The notes under the pieces are model-generated. The model was not told where the DNA came from, made no database searches, and was given only the letters and a program-made list of their open reading frames with translations. A program made the translations under genes and the position numbers. Below, in pieces: positions 46,424 to 55,857 of a stretch of 64,000 bases of DNA (the stretch's first letter is position 1; each line of letters starts with the position of its first letter). The DNA comes from Chitinophaga sp. 180180018-3 (GTDB lineage Bacteria > Bacteroidota > Bacteroidia > Chitinophagales > Chitinophagaceae), in assembly GCF_037893185.1 (NCBI RefSeq), contig NZ_CP140772.1:5146001-5210000 (forward strand), read 5' to 3'.

Positions 46424-46742
46424 CAGCACCAGGATTTAGTGATTTTTCTGTAGCTGCTTTAATTCCAGCCCGTTTTAACTAAGAAAAGTACTTCAACTTG
46501 CCTCTGCCAATTTATGGCAGGGGCAATATTTGCAGGGCTTGACAAGTTACCCGCCTGTATAAATGAAAAAATAACTTTCCGGCCAATGCGTAATGCTTTG
46601 CCGTGTATGGCTGAAACAGGTATATCAAAACTTTATCGTCTTTTCAACATCGAAGAACGAGTCTGATAATAAAAAATTATTTCTACATTGAGCATACTGT
46701 AGCATACCGATCGTTAAATACCTCGTATCAGCCTATACAAAT
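46424..46742. other. Intergenic region with a terminator-like hairpin
   Basis: The 319 bases have no gene. TTGCCTCTGCCA (46498-46509) and TGGCAGGGGCAA (46515-46526) pair with one G-T wobble around a 5-base loop, a likely terminator of the NTF2-like gene. The stretch after it is AT-rich and should hold the promoter of the 46743 gene; no consensus match was found. Confidence 0.5.
46498..46526 (+). terminator. Terminator-like hairpin after the NTF2-like gene
   Basis: A 12-pair stem with one wobble pair and a 5-base loop, followed by TATTTG only, so the T tract is poor. Confidence 0.45.
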
Positions 46743-47492
46743 ATGACAAGTTATCTCATTAAATTTCTGCCAATAGTATTGCTAACAACTATTACTATTG
46801 AGGCCATTGCGCAAACGAACGACTTTGAGCAGCTCGCAAAAGTCCCCAGGGATACGACCACTAATTTTCCGCTGGACTACAAAATCTCAAGGCCCAGGCT
46901 CACCGTCCCGTCCTGGGACGAGGATTTCGACGCTTATTATGCTTTCCTGACGCCGGCGATAAAAAAAACACAGGCGCATATGAGTTATGCCCAAAATGGC
47001 GTTACTACTGTGCTGACGCCAAACTCAATTATGCCTCATGCACAACTCGACACTGCTACGATGGTAGATGATCCGGGTAAATTAATCGGCACCTGGAGAA
47101 TGTTGAAATTCCGCGCCATCAGGTATAATGATTCAGTTTATTTACCTACTAAAAAGTATTACAGGCTTGCAGATACCATTTTAGCCGACAAAAGCCAGGA
47201 CGAAGCATTTGCAGTTATAACAGACGACAATTTTAAAATATATGCAAGGGAAGTTGGCAAGCGGGACTTTAAGAAAAAGATGTCTGCCAAATATAAGATC
47301 GAGAATAAGCGATTTATGATGATGTATAAATTAATTAAATCGAATGGCGGTGTATCACAGTTTGGCATTGATGAAAAGGGGTATTTGATTGTTAATTATC
47401 CGAGGGTAGTGGAATATATAAAGAAGGGGGAGTATTTTTCTTATTATGCAGTGGTGGAGCAGTATATATATGAGCGGGTGAAGGAGAAATGA
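46743..47492 (+). CDS. Secreted protein of unknown function
   Basis: A 249-residue protein with a signal peptide (FLPIVLLTTITIEAIAQ). I do not recognise the family. A charged region (RPRLTVPSWDEDFDAYYAF) is followed by KLIGTWRMLKFRAIRYNDSV and strands (FAVITDDNFKIYAREVGKR, FGIDEKGYLIVNYPRVVEY), a pattern compatible with a lipocalin-like beta barrel (LIGTW is typical of its first strand). It lies 103 bases before the fucosidase on the same strand and may be transcribed with it. Confidence 0.65.
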   Translation: MTSYLIKFLPIVLLTTITIEAIAQTNDFEQLAKVPRDTTTNFPLDYKISRPRLTVPSWDEDFDAYYAFLTPAIKKTQAHMSYAQNGVTTVLTPNSIMPHAQLDTATMVDDPGKLIGTWRMLKFRAIRYNDSVYLPTKKYYRLADTILADKSQDEAFAVITDDNFKIYAREVGKRDFKKKMSAKYKIENKRFMMMYKLIKSNGGVSQFGIDEKGYLIVNYPRVVEYIKKGEYFSYYAVVEQYIYERVKEK

Positions 47493-47595
47493 TTGCTGGC
47501 GATACCAGCTTTAGAGATCTTAATTAAAGTATTGCGCTTTTATTGTTTATATTTAAACAGCAACCAAATACCAGTTTTAAACAATAAGTGCAACA

Positions 47596-48924
47596 ATGAA
47601 AAAAAGTCTATTGACTGTCTTCGCTATTTTTATAACGGCAGCAGGATTCTGTCAAACTACACTTACCAATCCCCGAACAGATAAAAAACTATTAAAAAAC
47701 TTCCAGGACGCCAGGCTGGGTCTATTTGTACATTGGATGGCCTGTTTCACTCCCGCTACCGGCGACTCCTGGGAAATAGGCCGCAAAACCTCCAAAGCTA
47801 CCGCAGATTCTATCTCCTTCGCCTGGAACCCCGAGAAATTTGATGCAAAGGCCATCGTCGATTTTGCCGTAAAAGCAGGATGTAAATACATCACCGTCAT
47901 TGCCAAGCATCACGACGGGTTTTGTATCTGGGATAGCAAGTACACAGACTTCGATGTAACAAAAACAGCATTCAAAAAGGATATCCTTGCTGAATTAGGT
48001 GCAGAAGCACGCAGACGAGGATTGCTCTACGGCATTTATTACTCCATTGGAGACATTCATGAATGCGAATGGACCAAAATTCCTTATGGCGGCGAAATCA
48101 TGCCGGAACCTAAAGGTGGTAAGAGCCATTTTGTATCCTTTGTACATTCACAGGTAAAGGAACTGATTAAAAAGTACAATCCGGATATGTTGTGGTTCGA
48201 TGGTTTTTGGCTGGGGCCTTACTGGACCCAACAGGATGGAAGGGATTTATACGCAGATATCAGGCAAACTAAATCTGCTACGCTCTCCAGAGGGCTATCT
48301 TCTACCCGTGATGCGGAAGATAAGCACGACATATTTATCCCTGACGGAGCTTCAGGCGACTATCTTTGTATGGAGGCTAAAACTTCCGAAGGACCTGATT
48401 ATCCGTGGGAAGCATGTACCAGCGTAAGTTACCCTGTATATGCCTACGATCCCAATGCACAACTATTGTCAAAAAAAGAGCTGATCACTATGTTTAGTAA
48501 AGTGATTTGCGGCAACGGTAATCTTCTCCTGAACATAGGCCCTGATCGTGATGGAAGCCTGCCCTCAAAACTAACAAACAGGTTTATGGAGATGTCGGAA
48601 TGGATATTAAAAAATAAGGAGGCGGTGTATAATACGGCCGGCGGGCCTTTCAAACAAGGTGATTGGGGAGGAAGTACCTATAAAGCCAATAAGATCTTTC
48701 TTCATCTTCGGGGAAACCAGCAACAGGTGAGCATAAACAAATTGAAAGGATATAAGGTGCTATCAGCAACCGAGATTACCTCAGGAAAGAAATTGAATAT
48801 TACTGAATCGGGTAAAGGCTACAACATCGAAATACCTAAAAACTTTGAAGGGGTGGATATACCGGTGATTGCGCTAACGCTGAACAAACAATTTGTATTT
48901 ACACATTGGTTATCGATTCAATAG
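47596..48924 (+). CDS. Alpha-L-fucosidase, glycoside hydrolase family 29
   Basis: A 442-residue exported enzyme (signal peptide to FCQ, residue 20). It has the GH29 barrel: FQDARLGLFVHWM, AGCKYITVIAKHHDGFCIWD with His105-His106, the YTDFDV stretch, GIYYSIGD and the nucleophile Asp202 in MLWFDGFW. GSLPSKL and a beta-sandwich C-domain follow (about residues 345-442). Length fits. It should release terminal alpha-L-fucose, with retention. The acid/base residue of GH29 varies and cannot be placed by eye. A hexosaminidase and a sulfatase nearby suggest action on fucosylated, sulfated glycans. Confidence 0.93.
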   Translation: MKKSLLTVFAIFITAAGFCQTTLTNPRTDKKLLKNFQDARLGLFVHWMACFTPATGDSWEIGRKTSKATADSISFAWNPEKFDAKAIVDFAVKAGCKYITVIAKHHDGFCIWDSKYTDFDVTKTAFKKDILAELGAEARRRGLLYGIYYSIGDIHECEWTKIPYGGEIMPEPKGGKSHFVSFVHSQVKELIKKYNPDMLWFDGFWLGPYWTQQDGRDLYADIRQTKSATLSRGLSSTRDAEDKHDIFIPDGASGDYLCMEAKTSEGPDYPWEACTSVSYPVYAYDPNAQLLSKKELITMFSKVICGNGNLLLNIGPDRDGSLPSKLTNRFMEMSEWILKNKEAVYNTAGGPFKQGDWGGSTYKANKIFLHLRGNQQQVSINKLKGYKVLSATEITSGKKLNITESGKGYNIEIPKNFEGVDIPVIALTLNKQFVFTHWLSIQ

Positions 48925-48938
48925 GTTCAATGTATAAT

Positions 48939-48975
48939 GATAATAGCCGCAAGCTGATTTCCTGCGGCTATTGTC
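48939..48975. terminator. Bidirectional terminator between GH29 and GH20 genes
   Basis: Left arm 48939-48952 and right arm 48962-48975 pair over about 13 positions with one wobble around AATAGCCGCA/TGCGGCTATT. It lies between converging genes. Confidence 0.6.
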
Positions 48976-49004
48976 ATCTTCATATTTTCTCAAAAAACAG
49001 TCGC

Positions 49005-50894
49005 CTACCTCGCTCTCTTCTCCAACACCTCCCTCGGCGCAATTAAAAGCTTCCCTACTGCTGCACTCCCCTTAAACGCCTGTGCTCTCAACTGATAAAT
49101 CCCCTTAGGAATCACGATAGACGTTCCGGTATAGTGCGCAGATGATGTATCAGGATTCGTATCATCCAGGGTATAGTAAATATCCAGTCCATCGATATCA
49201 GTACTAAGATTAACCAGTAATTGCTTCTCCGGATCGTGTTTTGCTGTTGCAAGCACATCAAAAGCGGCCCTGGAGTAATTGATCTGTGCAACATCCAGTA
49301 TTTTAAACTGAGGCGTTAATTTCTGTTGGAAATATCCCCAGTCCTGTTTTGCTGATGGCGACCAAAACACTTCAGATAATGCAAGCGACCGTGGCCATGT
49401 CATGTATTCTGCATGCCTGCCTCCTGGCACGGATTCAGTCCATAAGTTGCCCTGTCCTCCCAAAACCAGTGTGCTATCCACTCCTGCCGGAATGGGGTTC
49501 CATTGGTAGCTTGTATGTAACCGAAGCATACTGTAAGTATCCGGCTCTAACAAGGGATCACCCTGGTATAAATCCAGGTAGGTATTACTATTGGGTGTAA
49601 AAATCACCTGATGCCCTTGTTTGGCTGCGTCCATTCCACCCTGTATGCCACGCCAGCTCATTACGGTAGCATCTGGCGCCAGTCCTCCTTCCAGGATTTC
49701 ATCCCAGCCAATCATCTTCTTCTTTTTAGTCTTCAGGATCTTCTCCACTCTTTTAATAAAGTAGCTTTGCAGCTCATGCTCGGTTGGTATCCCCTGCTTT
49801 TTCATAAAATCCTGTACAACAGCGGAGTGCTGCCAGAAATGTTTCGTGCATTCATCTCCACCGATATGGATATACTCTCCCGGAAACAATGCTGCTATTT
49901 CTGTAAAAACCTTATCCAGAAAGGCATATACACGTTCATCTGCCGGGTTTAATGTATTATCCTCCTTATTATAAAATTCACTGCCGGGATTTACCGGGTA
50001 AATATATCCTGTTGCAGACAAGTAAGGATAGGCTGCAATAGCAGCCAGTGAATGACCGGGAACATCAATTTCAGGAACGATGGTGATATGTCTTTCGGCG
50101 GCATAGGCAATAATTTCTTTAATGTCTTCCTGTGTATAATAGCCCCCATAAGTGGCCTTTTCATTCTTTTGAGGCGGATCGAACGACCACCACTTACCTG
50201 TTCTTGGCACCCGCCAGGCACCTATTGCTGTTAAACGGGGAAACGATTTTATTTCTATTCGCCATCCCTGATCATCTGTTAAATGCCAATGGAAGATATT
50301 GAATTTGTAACGGGCCATATCATCTATATACTTCTTCACAAATTCTTTAGAAAAAAAGTGCCTGCTTACATCCAACATCAGGCCCCGCCATTTGAAACGG
50401 GGATAGTCTGTAATTTCCAATACCGGCAAACGGAAAGGCTGTTTACCCTCGTCGGCTGCAAACTGAAGAAGCTGCCGGAGCGTTTGCAATCCATAAAATA
50501 TACCTGCTGTTTTACGTGCCTGTATTTTTATGCCCTGTTGTGTAACAGATAACGTGTAGCCTTCATCGTTATCCGGGCTGTTTAATCCGGGATTCAGCAA
50601 TAGCTGGATAGATCCATCCGGGGAGGTTGTTTTACTGGTCAATGGTAATGTAAAGCCCGTCAGCACGCTGATCCAACCATTCACCTGATTACCCATTGCG
50701 GCAAGCTCGGGGTTGTCGGAGGATATGATCAGGGGGGTATGGTCATTAATTACAAATGTTCCTTCTCCCTGCCTCAATGATACCGGTTCAGGGATAATAG
50801 CCGGCCTGGTTTGCGCTGTACTTATATGACAGAGAAGCACCCACAACAAGATAAATAGAGCAAAAGAATTGCTAAAAGCTGACAGCTTGCGCAT
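49005..50894 (-). CDS. Beta-N-acetylhexosaminidase, glycoside hydrolase family 20
   Basis: A 629-residue enzyme with a signal peptide (residues 1-27). It has a GH20b N-domain (about 30-155), then the catalytic barrel from YPRFKWRGLMLDVSRHF, with HWHLTDDQGWR, PEIDVPGHS and the catalytic pair Asp347-Glu348 in HIGGDECTK, and tryptophans in MSWRGIQGG and QGNLWTE. A C-terminal beta domain (residues about 540-629, YYTLDDTNPD) resembles a chitobiase/CBM-like sheet. It removes terminal GlcNAc or GalNAc by substrate-assisted catalysis. It is divergent from the sulfatase gene. Confidence 0.94.
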   Translation of the reverse strand: MRKLSAFSNSFALFILLWVLLCHISTAQTRPAIIPEPVSLRQGEGTFVINDHTPLIISSDNPELAAMGNQVNGWISVLTGFTLPLTSKTTSPDGSIQLLLNPGLNSPDNDEGYTLSVTQQGIKIQARKTAGIFYGLQTLRQLLQFAADEGKQPFRLPVLEITDYPRFKWRGLMLDVSRHFFSKEFVKKYIDDMARYKFNIFHWHLTDDQGWRIEIKSFPRLTAIGAWRVPRTGKWWSFDPPQKNEKATYGGYYTQEDIKEIIAYAAERHITIVPEIDVPGHSLAAIAAYPYLSATGYIYPVNPGSEFYNKEDNTLNPADERVYAFLDKVFTEIAALFPGEYIHIGGDECTKHFWQHSAVVQDFMKKQGIPTEHELQSYFIKRVEKILKTKKKKMIGWDEILEGGLAPDATVMSWRGIQGGMDAAKQGHQVIFTPNSNTYLDLYQGDPLLEPDTYSMLRLHTSYQWNPIPAGVDSTLVLGGQGNLWTESVPGGRHAEYMTWPRSLALSEVFWSPSAKQDWGYFQQKLTPQFKILDVAQINYSRAAFDVLATAKHDPEKQLLVNLSTDIDGLDIYYTLDDTNPDTSSAHYTGTSIVIPKGIYQLRAQAFKGSAAVGKLLIAPREVLEKRAR

Positions 50895-51048
50895 ATGCTG
50901 ATTTGTTTATTGCCATTAATGTAATAACAAATTAACAGAAATACAATTGCAAGCACTTGGGTAAGCTAAAAGGTTTAATTAAAACAGGTTAAAACAAAAA
51001 ACAGGGTTTTATATTTTAAAATAAACAGCTTGCCTGATAACTATTATT

Positions 51049-51063
51049 CTACTAATTTAGTAG
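51049..51063. promoter_or_regulatory. Palindrome between the GH20 and sulfatase genes, possible operator
   Basis: CTACTAA, T, TTAGTAG is a perfect 7-base inverted repeat 22 bases before the sulfatase ATG, in the 191-base region shared by two divergent genes. Confidence 0.4.
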
Positions 51064-51085
51064 GGTAATAATCATCAAACAAAAA

Positions 51086-52687
51086 ATGCCGATGCCTGAC
51101 AAAGCTGTTAAAATAACCTGTTGGTTTGCCATCTTCGCTATCCTGCCCCTGTTAATAGTTTCAGTGGTATGTCATGCACAGGCAAAGCCGAAGAAGAAAC
51201 CAAATATTATTATTATACTGGCCGACGACATGGGGTTTTCTGATCTGGGCAGTTTTGGTTCGGAGATCCATACACCACACCTGGATAGCCTTGCAAAGAA
51301 CGGCCTCGTCATGAACCAGTTTTATAATGCAGGCAGATGCTGCCCATCAAGGGCTTCTTTACTGACAGGGCTGTACCCCCACCAGGCGGGTGTTGGCGAC
51401 ATGATACAGGACAGGGGCTATCCCGCCTATCAGGGCTATCTGAACGATAGTTGTGCTACGATTGCAGCACTATTGAAAACAGCAGGTTATACCACCATCA
51501 TTTCGGGCAAATGGCATGTTGGTGCTGTGCCTTCGGCATGGGCCTGTAACCGGGGTTTCGATATATCCTTTACGCTGCAGAATAACGGAAGTTCCTACTT
51601 CAATTCGAAGCCACTGTATAATGACGGTCGTAAAGTGACTTTCCTCCTGGGCAATAAGGAAGTGATCCGGGAAGATACCTCTCTTTATCTGACACAGGCC
51701 ATTACCAATTTTGCTATAGATGCGCTGGAAGCGCAGAAAAAAAACAACCGTCCCCTTTTTCTGTATCTGGCTTACAACGCACCCCACTGGCCCCTGCAGG
51801 CATTGCCGGAAGATATTGCCCGCTACAAGGGAAAATATACCAGCGGCTGGGATACACTACGGCAACGACGGTACGAAAAACTAAGGGCAGCAGGACTGAT
51901 CAAAAAAACATGGCCATTGTCTTCCCGGTTCGAAAAAGTACCCGCCTGGAATATACTGTCGGCCGCAGAAAAGGAAATCCAGGACACCCGCATGGCAATA
52001 TATGCGGCTATGATAGACCGTATGGACACCGAAATAGGCAGGCTATTGGCTAAACTGCATTCCTTAAAGCAGGATAAAAACACACTCATCATTTTTCTTT
52101 CTGATAATGGAGGCAGTGCCGATGACGTTAAACACTGGGATTATGTTATTCAACGCTCCGGCACTCCCGGATCTGTGGCCTCCATAGACAGTTATGAAAG
52201 CCCCTGGGGCAATGTCAGCAATACCCCTTTCCGTCTTTTCAAAAAGAATATGCATGAAGGTGGCATCTCTACGCCTTTCATTGCCTGGTACCCTGGCGTC
52301 ATTAAAGCCGGGAGCGTTAATTCACAGGTGGCTCACGTGATGGATATTATGCCTACCTGCCTAGACTTCGCAGGCGTTCATTATCCGGCTGTTTTCAACA
52401 CACATGCACTGAAGCCGCTGGAAGGCATCTCGCTCCGCAATGCCTTCCATAATAAGCCCTTTAAAAATCATCGGGCCATATGTTGGGAACATGAAGGCAA
52501 CCGCGCTGTCAGAAAAGGTAAATGGAAACTGGTAGCTGAAAAAGGTACTCCCTGGGAATTGTATGATATGGAAAAAGACAGAAGTGAAACCAACAATTTA
52601 GCACAGCAATACACCGGCAAAGTGCAGGAACTGCAACGTGAATATGATACATGGGCTGCCCGCGTAGGCGTGAAAGATTCCTTATAA
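51086..52687 (+). CDS. Sulfatase (arylsulfatase-type, formylglycine-dependent)
   Basis: A 533-residue protein with a hydrophobic N-terminus (residues 10-31), probably a signal peptide. It has the alkaline-phosphatase-fold sulfatase motifs: IILADDMG (Asp47, Asp48, Ca2+ ligands), CCPSRASLLTG in which Cys85 would be converted to formylglycine, SGKWHVG, FLSDNGG, HEGGISTPFIAWYPG and a C-terminal GKWKLVAEKGTPWELYDM. The maturase is not in the window. It should remove sulfate esters from glycans; with GH29 and GH20 nearby this suggests mucin-like, glycosaminoglycan-like or algal fucan targets. Confidence 0.93.
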   Translation: MPMPDKAVKITCWFAIFAILPLLIVSVVCHAQAKPKKKPNIIIILADDMGFSDLGSFGSEIHTPHLDSLAKNGLVMNQFYNAGRCCPSRASLLTGLYPHQAGVGDMIQDRGYPAYQGYLNDSCATIAALLKTAGYTTIISGKWHVGAVPSAWACNRGFDISFTLQNNGSSYFNSKPLYNDGRKVTFLLGNKEVIREDTSLYLTQAITNFAIDALEAQKKNNRPLFLYLAYNAPHWPLQALPEDIARYKGKYTSGWDTLRQRRYEKLRAAGLIKKTWPLSSRFEKVPAWNILSAAEKEIQDTRMAIYAAMIDRMDTEIGRLLAKLHSLKQDKNTLIIFLSDNGGSADDVKHWDYVIQRSGTPGSVASIDSYESPWGNVSNTPFRLFKKNMHEGGISTPFIAWYPGVIKAGSVNSQVAHVMDIMPTCLDFAGVHYPAVFNTHALKPLEGISLRNAFHNKPFKNHRAICWEHEGNRAVRKGKWKLVAEKGTPWELYDMEKDRSETNNLAQQYTGKVQELQREYDTWAARVGVKDSL

Positions 52688-52775
52688 TCAACGGGTTATG
52701 CTTTGTTGTTTATTTTTTTTCAAAAATCCCGACCGTTTTGCCGGCCTGGATCGTCAAAAAATAAACTTAAACAAA

Positions 52776-53579
52776 ATGCAAAACCTAAAAAACAAAGTAG
52801 CCGTTGTGTTTGCCGCATCCGGAAACATTGCCGCAGCAGTAGCCAAAGCGCTTTCTCAACATGGGGCAAAGGTATACGTTACCGCCCGGAACCTGGACGC
52901 TGTAAAAGCCTTAGCTCAGGAAATCAAAGCCAATGGCGGGCTCGCGGAAGCCGCTAAAGTAGACGCCATGAACGAACCCGAAATAGACGCTTTCCTGAAA
53001 AAGGTTGTTTCCGACAACAGCCAACTCGACATCGTATTTAACGGTATCGGAGTGGATTATAGCGAGATGGGTGGCCGTCTGCCTACGACCACGGTAACTT
53101 TCGAACAATTCACGGCGCCGATAACAAAGATCTGCGGTTCGCAATTTCTTACTTCAAGGGTAGCGGCAAAATATATGATCGCCACCCAATCCGGGGGAAC
53201 CATCTTAACACTCACCGCTGCGCTATCCAGGTCCAAGATTGCTAACTGGGCAGGGATCACTACCGCCAGCGCAGGCATTGAAGGATTAACAAGAGTAATG
53301 GCTGCTGAATGGGGAGAACATAACATCAAGGTGATCGGTATTTGCCCCGGTGCATTACTGGAAACAAGAAGAATCTCCGGAATAATTAATGGCACCGCCA
53401 AACAACTTGGCATCCCTCCTGAGCAGCTGGCGGCACAATACAAAGCCTTCGACATTCTGAAAACAAGCCCTACATTGAAACAACTCGGTGAAACAGCAGC
53501 GTTCCTCGCTTCTGAAACAGGCGTAGCTTTTAACAGCCATATTGTAGATGTGGACTGTGGCAAGCTAAACATATTATAG
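52776..53579 (+). CDS. SDR-family protein with altered active site
   Basis: A 267-residue Rossmann protein of short-chain dehydrogenase length (start at MQNLKNKVAVVF; an ATG at 52698 would add 26 residues). The cofactor loop reads VVFAASGNIAAAVAKAL instead of TGxxxGxG, NGIGVDY replaces NNAG, and where YxxxK should lie (residues 162-166) the protein has TTASA. The C-terminus has the usual PGALLETRR and VDCGKL. Without Tyr and Lys it probably does not catalyse the normal hydride transfer; it may bind NAD(P) or act as a sensor. It lies 69 bases before the sigma factor gene. Confidence 0.85.
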   Translation: MQNLKNKVAVVFAASGNIAAAVAKALSQHGAKVYVTARNLDAVKALAQEIKANGGLAEAAKVDAMNEPEIDAFLKKVVSDNSQLDIVFNGIGVDYSEMGGRLPTTTVTFEQFTAPITKICGSQFLTSRVAAKYMIATQSGGTILTLTAALSRSKIANWAGITTASAGIEGLTRVMAAEWGEHNIKVIGICPGALLETRRISGIINGTAKQLGIPPEQLAAQYKAFDILKTSPTLKQLGETAAFLASETGVAFNSHIVDVDCGKLNIL

Positions 53580-53647
53580 TACATTTGAGGAGCAGTCTTC
53601 AGGCAGGAAGGCTGCTCCCTTATTTTCACCTGCTAATGAATAAATGA

Positions 53648-54502
53648 ATGGAAAAAGCAGCCATCCTTCAATCGGCTATAGCCGGAGATATCAACGCTTT
53701 CCAAACACTATTTGCCGAATTTCAGAACCAGCTGAAGTCTTATCTCTACCGGTTGCTTACCGACCGCGACTATGTAGATGACCTGACGCATGATACCTTT
53801 ATCAAGGCATTTACGAAGATATCCACCTTTAACCAGGAGTCGTCTCTAAAAACCTGGGTATTCAAAATAGCCACCAACCTCGCTTACGACCATTTACGAA
53901 AATTAAAAAGATGGAAAGCAGATGCACAGGACCGGGGAGCAGATCTGGCCATAGGCTCGGAGGAAGTCAGGCGTACCTTCTGGATGGTGCATGATACCTC
54001 CCCCCACGGCGTTTATGAAATGAAAGAGCATATCGATTTCTGCTTCACCTGTATTTCAAAAACCTTACCCATAGAAAACCAGGTAGCGCTTATTTTAAAG
54101 GATATTTATGATTTCCCTGTGAGAGAAATTTCCCTTATCCTCGACAAAACGGAAGGCGTGATAAAGCACTTGTTGAATGATGCGAGAAATATCATGACAG
54201 ACATTTTTGAGGACAGATGTGCCCTGGTTAACAAGAATGGCGTTTGCCATCAATGCAGCCATATCAATGCCATTTTCAATCCCAAACAGGATCAGCAGGC
54301 AGAGTTGATGAAGCTGGAACTGGTAAAGGCTTCAAAGAAATATAACAGAGAACAACTTTTTGCTTTGAGAACGATATTGGTAAAAGCTATTGATCCGCTG
54401 CACAGCGCAGGTACTGATTTGCAGGATACCATTATGAAGTGCACGCGAACGGCAATCGGAGACAGTGATTTTTTTGCGGGGGAATTGCGGAAAATAGAGT
54501 AA
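53648..54502 (+). CDS. ECF-type sigma factor with Cys-rich C-terminal extension
   Basis: A 284-residue sigma-70 family protein, longer than usual ECF factors (about 170-200). Region 2 is at 8-85 (FQTLFAEFQNQLKSYLYRLL, DDLTHDTFIKAFTKI, LKTWVFKIATNLAYDHLRK), and region 4 at 130-185 (IENQVALILKDIYDFPVREI, SLILDKTEGVIKHLLNDAR). A tail holds Cys191, Cys200, Cys203 and His201, His205 (CxxC-like, possible zinc site) and a helical end. The extension may sense metal or redox, or replace a separate anti-sigma factor; no anti-sigma gene is visible. It follows the altered SDR gene. Confidence 0.85.
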   Translation: MEKAAILQSAIAGDINAFQTLFAEFQNQLKSYLYRLLTDRDYVDDLTHDTFIKAFTKISTFNQESSLKTWVFKIATNLAYDHLRKLKRWKADAQDRGADLAIGSEEVRRTFWMVHDTSPHGVYEMKEHIDFCFTCISKTLPIENQVALILKDIYDFPVREISLILDKTEGVIKHLLNDARNIMTDIFEDRCALVNKNGVCHQCSHINAIFNPKQDQQAELMKLELVKASKKYNREQLFALRTILVKAIDPLHSAGTDLQDTIMKCTRTAIGDSDFFAGELRKIE

Positions 54503-54806
54503 TGGGGGGTACCAACCAGCATGCTTTAAAATATTCAGCAGGTCTCAAGATAAGGAGATCTGCCCCACCAGGCTTGATTAGAAAAAAAATATAAATAGCA
54601 GGATAGCGGCATTCAGGCATTGCTCTTAAAAAATGATAAAATTATTTTTCGCGTATAACCATTATGAAGTAAATTTTATAAAGACACACCTTAACTCAGT
54701 TAAATGATACTTGTGTATGTTAACGGTTTGGGGGATGATAAGATGAGTTAATGTTAAGGAAATTTTCCGCCAGCTAATTTTTAACCCATATAAACTACCC
54801 TGTTAC
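54503..54806. other. Intergenic region after the sigma factor gene, no gene seen
   Basis: A 304-base AT-rich stretch with no credible frame. GCAGGTCTC (54538-54546) and GAGATCTGC (54555-54563) form a 9-pair stem with one wobble, a possible terminator of the sigma gene. A TAnnTTTG box for the next gene was not found. Confidence 0.4.
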
Positions 54807-55013
54807 ATGACACAAGTACAACTCCGAAAGTTTGTTGGCCCGACGGCCATCTTATTCTCATTATGCGCCTGTTCCAGGCATAATAGTCAGCTATCTCCGA
54901 TGGCCCATGCAGAATCATATGCTATTCAGGCAGATGGCACATCTGCAGGCAGTGGTTTCGACTGTTTCAATCAGTTCTTTAAATCTCTCAAACCAACTCC
55001 TGTTAATGCCTGA
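54807..55013 (+). CDS. Possible small lipoprotein
   Basis: A 68-residue open frame with a hydrophobic stretch ending in a lipobox-like LFSLCAC (Cys20 or 22). The rest (SRHNSQLSPMAHAESYAIQ) is not similar to anything I know. It sits 88 bases before the DNRLRE-like lipoprotein gene, on the same strand. It may be a real small lipoprotein gene or a chance frame. Confidence 0.35.
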   Translation: MTQVQLRKFVGPTAILFSLCACSRHNSQLSPMAHAESYAIQADGTSAGSGFDCFNQFFKSLKPTPVNA

Positions 55014-55100
55014 GAATAACAGCGCCCTATCCAACATCCTAACGATGTACGATACTTAGTAAATACATCACCTTTAATTACCCAAATCAACTCGTCATCT

Positions 55101-55820
55101 ATGAAACAATCCATCCTATTTCGCCTGCCGCTGGCATTGGCTCTTGCTGCAATTTTATCAACCAGTTGTAAAAAAGAAACCACCACTTCCAACCCGCCCC
55201 CCCAGCCTCATGCCGGCGATTCGGTAGTGCTCCGGGCCCGACCGGAAGGCGCGATGCCTTTTGATGTGATGCTCGTGTACTGTGGCTATGTTTCTCCCGA
55301 TGGCGCCGACGACGACAGGTCCGCTCCCGGCACATCGGAGATTATGGCAGGATACTGGACCATTAACGGGCACTGGTATCATTTCAGAAGCCTTTATACG
55401 TTTCCGTATATCTCAAACCCTTCTGCCATCAAATCGGCCTACTTAACGCTGTATTCAGATCCACATCCCTGGAATGGCGATAAAGTACATGCAAATGCCG
55501 GTAACAACAATGCCTTTTATATAAAACGGGTTATTTCAGACTGGGATGTGTATAGCCCCGTCAATGAAAAATACCCTGGGCCATATACCGCCTCTGTCGA
55601 TCAGGTATTGGTGCCACATACCAGCCAGCCCTATCTGGATGTAACGGTTGATGTTACGCAAATGCTGCAAAACATGCAAACAGTAACCAACAGCGCCTAC
55701 TCCATGGGATTGATGGTTCAACTGGCTAATGAAAATCCTGGTATGCTAACGTCAAGAATATTCTGTTCGGCAGAACATCCTGATATGAGCAAGTGGCCAA
55801 AGCTTGTTATCAATTATTAG
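55101..55820 (+). CDS. DNRLRE-like lipoprotein
   Basis: A 239-residue lipoprotein with a lipobox STSC (Cys23) and a Thr/Pro-rich spacer. The mature part (SAIKSAYLTLYSDPHPWNGD, NAFYIKRVISDWD, TQMLQNMQTV, GLMVQLANENPG, SRIFCSAEHPDMSKWPKLVI) follows the DNRLRE pattern: W-containing strands, an early AYLTLY and a late P-x-L-x-I end. DNRLRE domains are jelly-roll modules of cell-surface proteins. It ends close to the terminator of the converging TonB receptor gene. Confidence 0.8.
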   Translation: MKQSILFRLPLALALAAILSTSCKKETTTSNPPPQPHAGDSVVLRARPEGAMPFDVMLVYCGYVSPDGADDDRSAPGTSEIMAGYWTINGHWYHFRSLYTFPYISNPSAIKSAYLTLYSDPHPWNGDKVHANAGNNNAFYIKRVISDWDVYSPVNEKYPGPYTASVDQVLVPHTSQPYLDVTVDVTQMLQNMQTVTNSAYSMGLMVQLANENPGMLTSRIFCSAEHPDMSKWPKLVINY

Positions 55821-55857
55821 ATTTGAAATACCGGCCATGCGAAGATATGTATGGGCG

